From positions 14,603,001 through 14,667,000 of the forward strand of contig CM067552.1 of assembly GCA_034509755.1 (NCBI GenBank): DNA of 64,000 nucleotides, in the 5' to 3' direction. Every line of letters begins with the position of its first letter. Position 1 is the first letter of the stretch. The notes under the pieces were generated by a model. The model was not told where the DNA came from, did no database searches, and worked only from the letters and a program-made list of their open reading frames with translations. Made by a program: the position numbers and the translations under genes. Below, one piece after another: positions 20,656 through 32,983 of this stretch. Origin of the DNA: Anisodus tanguticus (Eukaryota > Streptophyta > Magnoliopsida > Solanales > Solanaceae).

Positions 20656-20813
20656 ATCGCCGCATGATATAAATGGTTACAAAAAAGATTTTAATTTCCT
20701 GCATATTGGACTAGTTCAAGTTGCGGTCAAACCCCTTTATCGCTTAGGGTTAGACACGCCAATCCCTTATCTTACCATATTCCTATTAAGTTAGTTATTA
20801 ACAAGAATTTAGT
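20656..20813 (+). repeat. Inverted pararetrovirus scraps at the right edge
   Basis: About 20656-20762 encodes, on the forward strand, a short stretch with GLVQVAVKPLYRLGL that looks like the missing central part of the movement gene. It lies head to head with the reverse-strand remainder. Positions about 20763-20813 are an inverted copy of 17603-17653 from the protease region. The right flanking repeat starts immediately after, sharing a few bases at the junction. Confidence 0.8.
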
Positions 20814-21728
20814 TCCTTGTCGGCTAAGAATAAACTACAGTTGATTAATGGTGCTTACCCTCGTCCTGATGAGAATTCTCCCATTTTCCCTCAATGGGAA
20901 AAGTGAAACAACATGTTAAGGGCCTGGATAATGAACTATCTCTTTAAGGAAATCTCTAAGACTGTTTTGTATTATAAGACTGCTAAAGAGGCTTGGGATA
21001 ATCTAGAAGAGAGATATGATGTTGCTAACACTTTTCAATACTATAGTCTTCAAAGGACCATAGCCTCTACTACTGAAAGCACTTCTAACATATCCAATTA
21101 CTTCAAAAGACTTAAATGGTTGTGGGATAAGTTAGGAACTTACTCCCTAAGTAGACCATGCACTTGTGGAGCTATGCATGAGTTTTTTGAGGGCCAACAA
21201 TGTTACACCCCATATTTTTGCGCTAATGTGCGTCATAAGTAAAATAACATAAGCATGAAGAGGTTAAGATCTCATACCCGGATAATAATAATAAGATTAA
21301 ACAAGTGTTAAGTAAGTTCCATAAGTGTTCGGGGTTAGTGAAATCAATGAAATTAAGTTCGTCGCAAAGTGAATGTTTTGGGGAAGATTCACGGACTTTC
21401 AAAATGTTTAATGTCCGTTAAATGTGGCTGAGCCATCGTGGGTCTTAAACAAAACTTGGGAAAACTTTTTGGATTTTAGGGGTTGAGGTACGGTGGAAGT
21501 ATAACCTGTGACACTTTTTCATGGTGGCCTATTCCATTGTGAAACACGATCACTTTCATGGCCCGTGAAAGTGGGGTGGTGCCACCAACCTCCTTGGCTT
21601 GTTTAAGTGGTGCAACACATTGTTTCTCCATTTTTGGACCATAGAAGCTCTAAGAAGATCTCAAACCCTCTCTAAGTGTTCTCCTACTGTCCAAGAGTGC
21701 ATCCCAAGGTAGGTTAATTTTTTTTGAC
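20814..21728 (+). repeat. Flanking direct repeat, right copy
   Basis: This is the second copy of the 915-bp block found at 6782-7696. It holds the end of the Copia B gag fragment (20814-21200) and the first 528 bp of the chromovirus 5' LTR, and unlike the left copy it continues into the full LTR. A 109-codon gag frame with KEAWDNLEERYD is preserved in both copies. Confidence 0.9.
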
Positions 21729-22871
21729 GTCAAGAATGTTGTGGTGCTCAAAGATGCTTGTTTCTCTTATTGTGTGGACTTGTTCAATTTCTAAGATTGT
21801 GGTAGCTATTGTTGAGGTAAGTTTTATGCTTCTTCTACTTGATTTTTATCCTGTAGAAGCCATTGCTAGTTCGTATAATCAAGAGCCCGTGAAGTGAAGG
21901 TCGGAAATCATAGTTTTGTTGTTATTAAGTGTTGGGCTGATTTTGGGTGTGTTCTTGGCTTTGTATGGCTGGAAAATTGTGGAAATAGTTTAAGTATGTT
22001 ATTGATGGTGTCATAAGGGAATAGTAAGGATAAGGTAAGTGATATAGAAGATGAAACGATTGTAAAGAATTGAGCTTATTGCTTGTTATAGTCTATTCTA
22101 GCTCTATGTTGGCTTAACAATAGTGTTATTGCCATTATTATAGCTTCAAGTTATACGACTTATACGTTGCATCGACAAGTGAATTGATAAAAGGTATGTA
22201 ATGGGTATTCCTTCTTTTTTGGCATAATTCCGCTCCTAAATGATACTCGTCTAAGTTGTGTAAAAGAAGTATTCATAGCAAGCTTGTGTCTCGTATTTAG
22301 ATAGCACTCATATACTATTGTTTATCCCTTGCCGAGAGTACTTTCTGTCTTAGATCTTATTCTCCTCCCTTTATGAGTATATATATGTTCTATGAACATA
22401 GTCTATGGTTGATGACAATTGATCTACACCTCAAGCTATACTTGATTTTTTTGCACTATGTTACATCCCATAGAGCCTACAAATGGCATGGTATGTTATA
22501 CACTTATTTCACAGAACATTGTTAAGGCCTGGTATGTTATATATATCCCACAAAGCCTCACTATGGCCTGGTTCGTTGTGTGCACCACAGATGCCCCTAG
22601 TGGCTTGGTGTGAATTGTGATATTCCACAGCCTCGTTTAAGGCCTGGTACATTATATTTATCCATAGAGCTTCGATAGGTCCTGGTACGATGTTGATATT
22701 ATTGTATAGTGTGAGCTGGAAATAGGTAGGTTTATCCTCAGATTTTCCCTTATCTCTCAGATATATTCAGCTACTATGCTTATGTAACACACTATAATTG
22801 TATACGACTAAGTTGAAGTCGACTACTTACTTGAATATGGTAGAATAAAGTTATAGTTAATCCTAAGGATC

Positions 22872-23123
22872 CAAGTACACGATAAACGCTGGGTAGCTAA
22901 GTGCGGAGTGGATAACTGCTGAAAGCATCTAAGTAGTAAGCCCACCCCAAGATGAGTGCTCTCCTATTCTGACTTCCTCAGAGCCTCCGGTAGCACACCC
23001 GAGATAGTGATGGGTTCTCTGCCCCTGCGGGGATAGAACGACAGAAGTTTTTTTGAGAATTTAAGAGAAGGTCACGGCGAGACGAGTCATTTATCATTAC
23101 GATAAGTGTCAAGTGTAAGTGCA
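22872..23123 (+). pseudogene. Plastid 23S rRNA 3' end and 4.5S rRNA fragment
   Basis: From CACGATAAACGCTGGGTAGC onward the sequence follows the 3' end of chloroplast 23S rRNA (CTGAAAGCATCTAAGTAGTA, then CAAGATGAGTGCTCTCCTAT, then CTGCCCCTGCGGGGAT). It passes through the short spacer into 4.5S rRNA (GAAGGTCACGGCGAGACGAG, starting at 23067), breaking off after about 57 bases of it. Gene order and orientation are those of the plastid rRNA operon. Several C-to-T and G-to-A differences from the plastid sequence indicate nuclear decay. It is a nuclear plastid insertion inside an LTR, not a functional rRNA gene. Confidence 0.93.
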
Positions 23124-25734
23124 AATCTCAAATAAATGAGACGTCATACGAAGTATATGACCTACTAGTTTCACCTACTAGCTTCGACATCCTATGTGCT
23201 TAAGCTACTTGCTTAGACATCCTACTCACTTACCTGCCTACTTGATTACACGTCCTACTTTCTTGAGATACTTGTTTCACGTCCTACTTCTTAAATGAGG
23301 ACGACACACATATTTAGAGCTAGTTAGCAAGCTACTTGCTCAAGTAGGTAACAAGTAGGTGATGCACCTACTTAAAATGTGAGGAATATATTAAAAGGGA
23401 AATAAAGGTGAGATGGGTCAGCCCAAGACCCATCTGCCCAAGCCCATTATATTAGGCTATATCTATAGTTGTAGTATCTCATTTCACTTAGAAAACATTC
23501 TACAACTTTCTCCTCTCTTTCTCTAAGATTTGAACCAGCATCATATGTTTTCCCCCTTCTCCATATTGAGTTCTAAGCTCTTATGGCTGACATGGACGCC
23601 TTTTCTTTCCTCCTTCATAGCTCAAGCCCTCTCATCCAATATTAAGTTATTTGGGGAAAGTTTAACGGGCAGCAAGTAGAGAATAAGAAATATGGACAGC
23701 AAGTATCTGAAGTTGAAATTTACTTCGAGTTAAAGTAAAGTAAAGCTAGAGATTGTTCTTGATATTTGAGGTAAGAGTCATCCTCCTTCTTATGTGTATG
23801 AGGTAAATCTAGCTTTAAATACGTACAACTATTATAAGTTGATAATTGCAAGTTGGTATTGATGTGTTGGGTGTTATGTGGTGTTGAAGGGGATGTTCTT
23901 GTTATACTTTAGATTCTGGAAATATTAGAATGTTGGAGATGAGTTAGTTTGATAATTTACATATGCTTAGAAGATACAAGTTGTGAGTTGAATAACTAGA
24001 TATTGTGGTTGAAATGTTGATTGTGCTATATAGTGTGTTGGGACTAGTTTGGTGATAAAGTTTGGTTGTTTTGTTACATGAAGGGGCTGGAGATGTTTAT
24101 GTATGTGTTTACATGTATTGATTGATGAAGTTACAAGTATTAGAAGGGAGCTAGGTGAAGATACATGTTATAGAAGCTTGTATAACTTAGTTATCGTTCG
24201 TCGGTTAGTTGTTTTGTTTCTGGTTGTTAATGGTTGTATTATTTCCTTCTTCTAGTTGATGGTAAAATGAGGATGAGTTCTTCATTGGTATCTGAGGGCC
24301 GAAGTTAAAGGTATGTAAGACTATTCTTTGATTCATCACTACGGCATGATGTTTTTTCCTATTAGAACTATGAGGTCTGGTATTTGCAAGTGTAGTAATC
24401 CCAAGTTAAGAGTCTTATGAATCTCTTAAAGAAATGATATAAGTTCATAATCAATTGCCACTTAAGTATGTTATTCTTGAAGCCAAGTTTCTAGTTGTCT
24501 GGATGAAAGTAGAGTTTCCCCCTTATGTGGGACTACGTTAGTAGCCTAGATGGTATGACTAAGAGAGCATAATGAGTGTTGGTTAAGATAATTGGTATTT
24601 AGGGTGAATTGTGTGATGATTCTTAGTCGACAACCATTAGTAAACATGACATGATGATTTATTTGTTGATGATTACTAGTTTATAACGAGAAGAGGACTT
24701 TACTTATTGATGTGATAGTCTATAGAATATGATTTAAGAAGTTATAGAACATCGTCTAAGATTAATAAAGCATAGAATAAATGGTGTGATAATACCCAAA
24801 TGATAGTTGAGTAGTTGTAGATCTATGGTTGAGGTATAACACTTGATAGTTACAGGCTATAGGCATGGGACTGTAAAACACGACTTAAGGTAAATGATAT
24901 TCCGCGACTAATATCTAAATGACCATTATGGGTTATAGAGCACAAGGTAAGGTGAATCAGAGTGTTGGTATTTCAATTATCTTTATTTGATTGTAGAGCA
25001 TCTTTATGGGACAAGTTGTGTGAATATAGATGGATTCAAATCCTCACGAGAGTACAGTGGTCCTAAGAGGTTAAAGCTTATATTTGAAGTGCTAGGCAAG
25101 TATTATAAAAGCATAAGTGTGTACGTCCCTATAGTATCTCTCGACTTTAAGTCGAGTCATTTGTCCTCCCTTCTATATGAATTCCACCGGATTGGAGTAT
25201 TGGTTCTCCTCTCAAATTTAGTCGTTCCTCCTATATGATGTCCATTGTATCGCATCAACCTTTTATGTCCACATATAGATTTGTGGCTAGAGTAAACAAC
25301 AGTTGCGCTACTTGAGTAATCCGTAAGCTATTTAAGTATCATATGGATCAGTCCGTACTTGAACAATCACATTAGAGTTGTAAATAATGGCTATTTGTTT
25401 GTTTACATTAAGAAAGATCTGTAGCACTTGTCCGTTGTTGTGAGCCAAGAGCTCTTAAGAAGCAATGAGTCATAGGAGCCTTGTTTAAATATTTGATAGT
25501 TATCCAGCTCGTCTAGTTAGTTGCACTCATGATCGCTAAGTTCGTATTTGATTGTATCATACTTGATTTCCTCTTGAGAGTGTTTAGACTCCCTAATTGT
25601 ATTACTTGCAAGTTGTAGTATAGTTGTATATTTTAATAATTTATGAGACTTCCTCCAAGTTATGAGTAATCTAAAAGGATTTAATGATGTGCACTAGATA
25701 AGTAGATGAGGATAATTGACGTCCATAGTACGTG

Positions 25735-25865
25735 GCCTATAGAGGCTTATTTGGTGGCCCACATCGGCTTATATGCTAGCCTATAGAGGCTTATTTGATG
25801 GTTCATAGAGGCTTATTTAATTACCCGTAGGGGCTTATTTGCTAGCCTACCGAGGCTCATTTGCA
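25735..25865 (+). repeat. LTR minisatellite with GAGGCTTATTT units
   Basis: About five degenerate units of 25-30 bp share GAGGCTTATTTG-like cores within the nested solo LTR. Confidence 0.7.
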
Positions 25866-27264
25866 GAGTAAGTATTTGTCGTTCTTATATGTATTAGATT
25901 CCGTTATGACTCGATAGATAACTTGTTATGTTATGCGCTCATTTGATTTGTGTACTATTAAGGAAAGAAAAGAATAGATCTAATGTACCATGAGTCCAAG
26001 TGTTTCAGTGAACGATCTGAGAATGTCACTCCACACAGTGACCTAAAAATATCATATAAAAGACTTAGAAAAACGTCCAGAATAACTTGAGTACAATTAG
26101 TTTTAATAAGAGTTTCCATAGGGTGTTTCAGAGCTTTCAGTTGCATTTGATTGATTTCATTCCAGTTGTTCTTCTATGAGCTTTAGTGTACTGTATTTGT
26201 TTTATGTCTACCTTGCGTATTGGTGTAATCATTCTGTACTAACGTCTATTGGTTGGGGATGCTGCATTTGCTATGTTCACATTTGCAAGCATATACAGAT
26301 TGGCGGAAACACTTACTAGTTGTTGCGGACACTCAGCGTGAGGGTGTAGGCTCTTCTTCTATCTGTAGCTGAGTCAGGTCTAGTATTTACATACATAGAG
26401 ATTACCGGTAAATTGGGCCCCTGTCTCGACACTTATACCAGTTGTCCAGTATTATGTATTCATAGAGGCTTCATAGATAGTGTATGTAAGTTTATTTGTA
26501 TAACATTTGCATGTCAAGGGCTAGTGGCCACATTTACATACAGAAGTCATTTGTAGTTGCATATTTGTCTTTCAAGTTTTTTCACATGACTTGTACAAGT
26601 TTATAGTAGTTGCATAAATTGTATAATCTGTGCCATCTGAATTTGGGGCGTGGTAGCTTATTAGTTCGGTTTTGGCTTTCAATTATTCAGTTGCCTTACA
26701 TACCAGTACATTTCTTTCGTACTAATGTTCCTTTTGCTGAGGGCACTGCATTTCATGTGTAGAGGTTCTGAGAGAGCTAGATAGACCTCCAGAGTAGGCA
26801 TTGCAGAGTTCAGCTTGATTGGTAAGTTCAATGTTATTCAGAGTTGCCAAGTCTAGAGTTTGGAGTGTTTTTGAGTTGTATATAGCTATGATAGGTACAC
26901 TACACTTGATCTTCCTTAAAGTTTTGTATATATGTCTTGTGTTTATCCAGTATGTATAGTACGACTTTGTAGGCCTGGATCATTTTATAAAGTATATGGT
27001 GGCCTTATCGGCCTTGGTTATTACCTATTGTATATTGTAGTTTAGAACCCATGGTGGCATTGGTGGCCCTTTATTGTTGATGAGCCAGATGGCTCCAGAT
27101 TCACTGAATACAACTTCGTTGGCTTACAGAATTTCATCTTATGATGTGATTCGGCCTTGTCGGCCTAATATGAGATGGATGTGTTAAGGGTTTCAAATGG
27201 GTAAGCTCGGGAAAGTAAGGCACTGGGTGCTGACCATGCCTCTTCAATTTGGGGCGTGAAAAAC

Positions 27265-27277
27265 TTGGTATCAGAGC
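27265..27277 (+). other. Chromovirus primer-binding site
   Basis: TTGGTATCAGAGC, the complement of the initiator tRNA-Met 3' end, starts three bases after the 5' LTR. Confidence 0.85.
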
Positions 27278-27473
27278 AAGTCGTGTCTTAGGAGTCTACA
27301 ATCCGTATCTATTAGAGTCTTGTTTATGAATGTGTTGTGCACCGCATTTATAAACAGGAGGCCGCTGTCCATTTTAAGATTGGTTACCCTTCTTTTTTAT
27401 TCTAGATTATGCTATAGAGATGAGTTATAAGAAACTCAAGTCTAATTCGTGTTTTCGATAGAGATTCGTCAAG

Positions 27474-30400
27474 ATGCCTGTTACTAAGAGAACATCAGCC
27501 GGTCAGAGGATATATATTGTAGCAGGAGAGGGTACGAGCAGAGCACCGCCTGGTGATGCTGCCTACCCTAAGTATCAGAGGGAGACACCCCCTCAGCCAT
27601 CTTTGACTCCTCCACCACCTGAGGAGCTTCCCAGAGCTAAAATGTCACCATTTTAGCCTCCAGTTTCTTCTTCTATTCCATCTAATCAGGATATCAAAAG
27701 TGCAATGCACTTATTGACACAGATAGTGGCTATACAACGACAATGGAGAGCACTAGCTAGTGTTGGGCTTTCTGAGGGGATCGAGAGTTCGAGTGTCCGT
27801 GAGTTTATATTATTAAGCCCTCCATAATTTACAAGGTCAAATATATATGAGGATCCTTAGAATTTTGTAGACTAGCTTTACCGAATTTTTAGGGTTATGT
27901 ATGCTATAAAGACAGAGGCAGTAGAATTAGCAGCCTTCAGGTTGCGATATATTGTTGTTCTTTGGTATGAGTTTTGGGAGCAGTGTACAGGTCAGGATGC
28001 TCCTCCAACAGTGTGGCAAGATTTCACAGAGGCTTTACTGGATCAGTACTTGCCATTGAGATTTGAGAAGTAAGAATTGATCAGTTTATAGCCCTTAGAA
28101 AGGGAAATATGAGTGTCCACAAGTATAGTCTCCGGTTTGATTCCTTATCCAGATATGCTCCATCTACGGTAGAGACTATGCGACCTAGAGTTTATCGGTT
28201 TGTGGCCGGTCTTGAGCCACATTTGGTTGATGATTGTATGACAGCATCCTTGCATGATAATATGGATATTTCTGGATTCAGGCCTAGACTCATAATCTAG
28301 AGGAGCATAAGAATGAGTGACGAGATATTCAGAGGGCTAAAAGAGAGAAACACAAGAAGACGAGATCTGCCAGTTATCATAGAGATTTCTCGGGCGACTT
28401 TAGACAACGGTCTTTTGGATGGCCACCTAGGCCGCAACCATTTTAGTCCTAGGGGTATGGATATGTTCATTATGTTCAGTCAAGGATTGGTGTTAGTTCC
28501 TGAGCTTCAGGGTTTCAATAGTAGAGAAGTTCGGGTCAGATAAGGCTACCTCCACCCTATTGTGATACATGTGGCAGGACATATGATGGGTAGTGCCAGA
28601 TGGGCACTAATGCCTTCTATACTGGTTTACTAGTGGGGTCTTCCTTTTCAGTGTCTACTGCGGGGTGTGGGTCTCAGTCCATATATGGTAGAGGTTAAGG
28701 TCGAGGTGGAGCTTCTAGTTCGGGTGGTAATCAGGACCGTATCTATGCTTTGGCAAGTCGACAGGACCTAGAGTCTTCACCAGATGTTGTGACAAGTACA
28801 TTGATTATTTGTTCACATGATGTTCATGCTTTTAAAGATCCTGGATCTACTTTATCTTATGTTACTCCGTTTGTCACGAGAAAGTTTGGTATAGTACTTG
28901 AGTTGTTAAGTAAACTGTTTGCGGTGTCCATACCGGTTGGTGAGCTAGTTATTGCTAGGCGAGTCTAACGAGGTTGCACTATAGTGATTTGTATCCGACA
29001 GACTTCAGTAGATCTTATTGAGTTAGAGATGGTCAATTTTGACGTTATCATGGACATGGATTAGATAGCACCTTCCTATGCTAATGTTGAGTGTTGGACA
29101 AAGATTGTCTGATTCCATTTCCTGGGCGAATCAGTTCTACAATGGAAAGGTAATGCAACAACCCCTAAAGGTAGGTTTATTTCCTACTTAAATGCGAGGA
29201 AGATGATCACCAAAGGGTGAATTTGTCATATCGTCTGAGTTAGAGATGTAAATGTTGAACCACCGACTCTTCAGTCATTCCAGTGGTCAATGAATATTCA
29301 GATATGTTCTTATATGAGCTTTCTGGTCTTCCTCCAAAGTGTGAGATTGACTTTAGTATTGATGTGCTTCCAGACACTCACGATATCTATTCCCCCTTAT
29401 TGGATGTCTCCTGTCGAATTAAAGGAATTGAAAGAGCAATTGAAAGACCTTCTGAAGAAAGGTTTTACCCGACATAGTACATTGCTTTGGGGTACACATG
29501 TGTTGTTTGTGCAGAAGAAAGATGGCTCTCTTAGGATGTATATTGATTACAGGCAGCTGAACAAGGTCACTATTAAGAATAAATATCCCATTCCATGGAT
29601 CGATGACTTGTTTGATCAGCTACATAAGATAGATATTTTTCTACGATAAATTTGAGATTAGGGTACCATCAGGTGAGAATTCGGGAGAAGGATATTCCGA
29701 AGACAGCCTTCAGAACCAAATATGGCCACTTTGAGTTTATTGTGATGTCTTTCAAGTTGACAAATGCAACCACTATATTTATAGATTTGATAAATAATGT
29801 ATTCATGCCATACTTAGATCTATTCGTCATTTTATTTATTGATGACATCATTGTTTACTCACGTTCAGAGGCGGAACATGCCGATCATTTCAGAGTTATA
29901 TTTCAGAGGCTTTAGGATCGTAAATCTATGCGAAGTTTTCTAAATGTGAATTCTGGTTGAACTCTATAGCATTCTTGGGACACATTGTACCAGATGAGGG
30001 TATAAGAGTTGATACTTAGAAGATTGAGGCCGTGAATACTTAGCCTATGCCTACGAATCTGACAGAGGTTCATAGCTGGTTATTATAGGAGGTTTGTAGA
30101 GGGATTCTTTACTCTTTCAGCATCATTGACAAAGCTGACTCAGAAAGCGGTTAAGTTTCAGGGGACAAGTGCTTTTGAGTTGAGCTTTTAGGAATTAAAG
30201 AATAGGTTGATGGAAGCACCAGTTCCGACACTTCTAGAAGGATCTGAAGGTCACGTGGTTCATTTGATGCCTCAGGTATTGGGTTGGGAAATGTTTTAAT
30301 GAAGCATGACAAGGTAATTGCCTATGCTTCAAGGCAATTGAAGAAATAACAAAAGAACTACCCAACACATAATTTGGAGTTAGCAGTCATGGTGCATGCG

Positions 30401-32160
30401 CTTAAGATGTGGCAACACTACTTATATGGAATTCATGTTGACATGTTTACAGATCATAAGAGCCTTCAATATATCTTTAAGCAGAAGGAGTTGAATTTGC
30501 GGAAAAGACGATGTCTTGCGTTATTAAAGGACTATGATGTTGATATCTTGTATCTTCCTAGCAAAGCAAATATGTTAGTTGATGCTCTCAGTCGCAGATA
30601 TATGGGTAGCTTGGCTTATTTAGAGGACAAAAAGAGAGAACTATTCAGAGAGCTCCATCAGTTAGCGAGCCTAGGAGTTTGATTATTAGGCTCCAATGAT
30701 GGCGGAAAGTGGTTTAAAATGTAGCAGAATTTTCTCTTGTGACTGAGGTGAAAGAGCGGAAGTATGAGGACCCTAGATTAGTGAAATTGAGAAACAAAGT
30801 TCAGCAGCAAAAGAAGCCGATATTAGAGCTTACATGGGATGTAGTTCTCAAATAGAGGGGTTGAATGTGTGTCTTAGATGTAGCAGGCCTACGGAGCAAG
30901 ATTATGGCAAAAGCACATTATTCCCGCTATTCTATTCATCTGGTTCAATGAAGATGTACCATGATATCAAAGGCATGTAGTGGTGGAATAATATGAAAAA
31001 GGACTTTGATGAGTTTGTGGCACAGTTTCCCAATTGTCAGCAGGTAAAGGTAGAGCTTCAGAAGTCTGAGGGTCTAGTGCATAACATTGAAATTTTGACT
31101 TGGAAATGGGAAATGATTAATATGGACTTCATTGTGGGTTTACGTCGTTCATACCAGAAGTTTGATTCTATATTAGTAATTGTTGATAGACTAATGAAGT
31201 CAGCTCACTTCTTTCTAGCTAGAGCTACGTATATGACTAAGGATTATGTAAGGTTTATATTAAGGAGATAGTACAACTCTATAGTGTTCGGGTTTCTATC
31301 ATCTTAGATAGAAGAGCGCATTTTATACCAAACTTATAGAGATCCTTCTAAAAAGGCTTGGGGACACAAGTAGACCTTAGTACAACCTTCCATCCTCAGA
31401 TATATGGCCAATCCGTGCGCACGATTCAGATACAGATGATATATTTCGGGCGCATGTACTTTTAAAGAGAGTTGGGATGATCATTATATATTAACAATTA
31501 TCATTCCAGTATTAATATGACTCCTTATGAGGCCTTGTATTGTCGAAAGTGCAGGTCTCCTATCGGTTGGTTCGACATAGGAGAATTAGAATTACTTGGG
31601 TCTGATCTAGTCCACCAAGTTGTAGAGAAGGTGAAACTTATTCAGGAATGATTGTTGAAACCCCAGAGTCATCAGAAATCATATGCTGATGTGCAATGAC
31701 GAGCCTTAGAGTTTCATGTTGATGATTGGATTTTTCCTAAAAGTGTAGCTTATGAAGGGCGTGATAAGATTCGGGTAAAAGGGCAAGTTAAGCTCGAGAT
31801 ACATTGGGTTGTATAGAGTTGTTCAAAGAATAGACCAAGAGGCCTATGCGTTAGAGTTGCCTCCGGAATTAGAAAGTGTGCATCCAGTTTTCTATGTATC
31901 CATGTTATGAAAAGTGCATTGGAGATCCCTCCAGAGTGGTACCAGTTGATGATATTCAGATTATTGAGGACTTGTCCTACGAGGAAGTCCCAGTTTCTAT
32001 ACTTGATCGGCATGTTCGTAAGTTAAGAACCAATGAAGTGGCTTCCGTGAAAGTTGTATCAGGAGTAAGAACGTCAAGGAAATGATTTGGCAAGTCAATG
32101 AGGAGATAAAATATAAATACCCTTACCTATTCAAAATAGAAGGCGACATCCAAAGTTGAG
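27474..32160 (+). pseudogene. Chromovirus gag-pol remnant
   Basis: Gag starts at the ATG at 27474 with a Pro-rich N-terminus and runs in broken frames to about 28560, ending in a damaged zinc knuckle (CDTCGRTYDG). A protease motif DPGSTLSYVTPF lies near 28830. Reverse transcriptase occupies about 29290-29915 (DYRQLNKVTIKNKYPIP, then LGYHQVRI, then FIDDIIVYSRS). RNase H follows to 30682 (YPTHNLELAVMVHAL, FTDHKSLQYIF, ADALSRR-like end). Integrase lies at about 30960-31450 with both catalytic Asp motifs visible, but the expected Glu of GQSERTIQ is Val (GQSVRTIQ). A chromodomain-like end lies at about 31930-32140. Many stops and frameshifts make it dead. Confidence 0.88.
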
Positions 32161-32983
32161 ACACTATAGAGTCATGTGACAGGAGGTAGAGCTACTTATA
32201 CTTGAGGCGAGTTGATGTTATTACATATACTTTTGATGTTAGATGGGTGTTTGACGCCCGAGAGGTGTTTTGATATTATTTATATGGCCATGTGTGGCAT
32301 TGCATTGGTATTTTGGCTTTTTGACAGGTTTTGGGTAGTCCAATTTATAGGGGAGACTCTACTGAAATTCTCAGAACAATTTTGAGTTAGTTCTCTTCTA
32401 TTCGCCTCAATATTTGAGGAAGAATGTTTCTAAAGAGGAGAAGATGTTACGCCCTGTATTTTTGTGCTAATGTGCATTGTAAGCCCGATGAGGTTAAGAT
32501 CTAACACTTGGATGATAATGAGTTTAAGCAAGTATTAAGTAAGTTTCGTAAGAGTTTGGTATTAGTCGAATCGAAGAAATTAAGTTCGTCGCAAAGTGAA
32601 CATTTTGGGGAAGATTCACGGACTGTCAAAATGTTTAATGGTCCGTTAAAAATGTGGCTGAGCCACCGTGGGTCTTAAATAGAACTTGGGAAAATTTTTT
32701 GGATTTTGGGGGTTGAAGTATGGTGAAAGTACGGTTCGTGAAACTTTTTCACGGTGGCCTCTTCCACTGTAAAACATTTCATGGCCACTTTCACAGTCCA
32801 TGAAAGAGGGGCGGTGCCACCGACCTCCTTGGCTTATTTAAGTAGTGCAACTCATTTTTTCTCCATTTTTCTACCCTAGCAGCTCTAAGAATCTCCCAAA
32901 CCCTCTCTAAGTGTTATCCTAATGTCCAGGAGTGAATCCCAATGTGGGTTAACTTTATTTGAAGCCAAAATGTTATGATGCTC

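Larger units (their letters stand above)
7697..20813 (-). mobile_element. Endogenous pararetrovirus (Caulimoviridae), rearranged
   Basis: The block, apart from Copia A inside it, carries the gene set of a plant pararetrovirus, mostly on the reverse strand. In viral order it holds movement-protein remainder, coat protein with zinc knuckle, aspartic protease, reverse transcriptase, RNase H, an inclusion-body/transactivator-like frame, an intergenic promoter region, a tRNA-Met primer site, a leader, a small ORF and the start of the movement protein. Viral-sense coverage from about 20655 down to 13067 is some 7.6 kb, close to one caulimovirid genome. All main frames carry stops or frameshifts. 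Small inverted pieces sit at both ends. Gene content suggests a solendovirus-like member such as those known from Solanaceae genomes, but the genus is not proved. Confidence 0.88.
22783..26655 (+). mobile_element. Solo Gypsy LTR nested in the chromovirus 5' LTR
   Basis: It begins TGTAACACACTATAATTG and ends ATTTGGGGCGTGGTA (a decayed TGACA-type end), with a perfect pentamer GCTTA on both sides (22778-22782 and 26656-26660). The host LTR aligns with its 3' partner only after this 3.87-kb block is removed. It includes an organelle rRNA fragment (22872-23123) and a minisatellite of GAGGCTTATTT units near 25735-25865. No coding region was found in it. Confidence 0.88.
21201..27261 (+). repeat. 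Chromovirus 5' LTR (with nested solo LTR)
   Basis: It starts TGTTACACCCCATATTTTTG and ends GGGGCGTGAAA, a decayed form of GGGGCGTGACA in the 3' LTR. Positions 22783-26655 are a foreign solo LTR. A minisatellite of GCCT...GGCCTGGTA units lies at about 22470-22690. The first 528 bp are duplicated at 7170-7696. Confidence 0.88.

Noticed and set aside
22872..23123. Functional rRNA genes
   Set aside because: Only the 3' end of 23S and part of 4.5S are present, with decay-type changes, embedded in an LTR.
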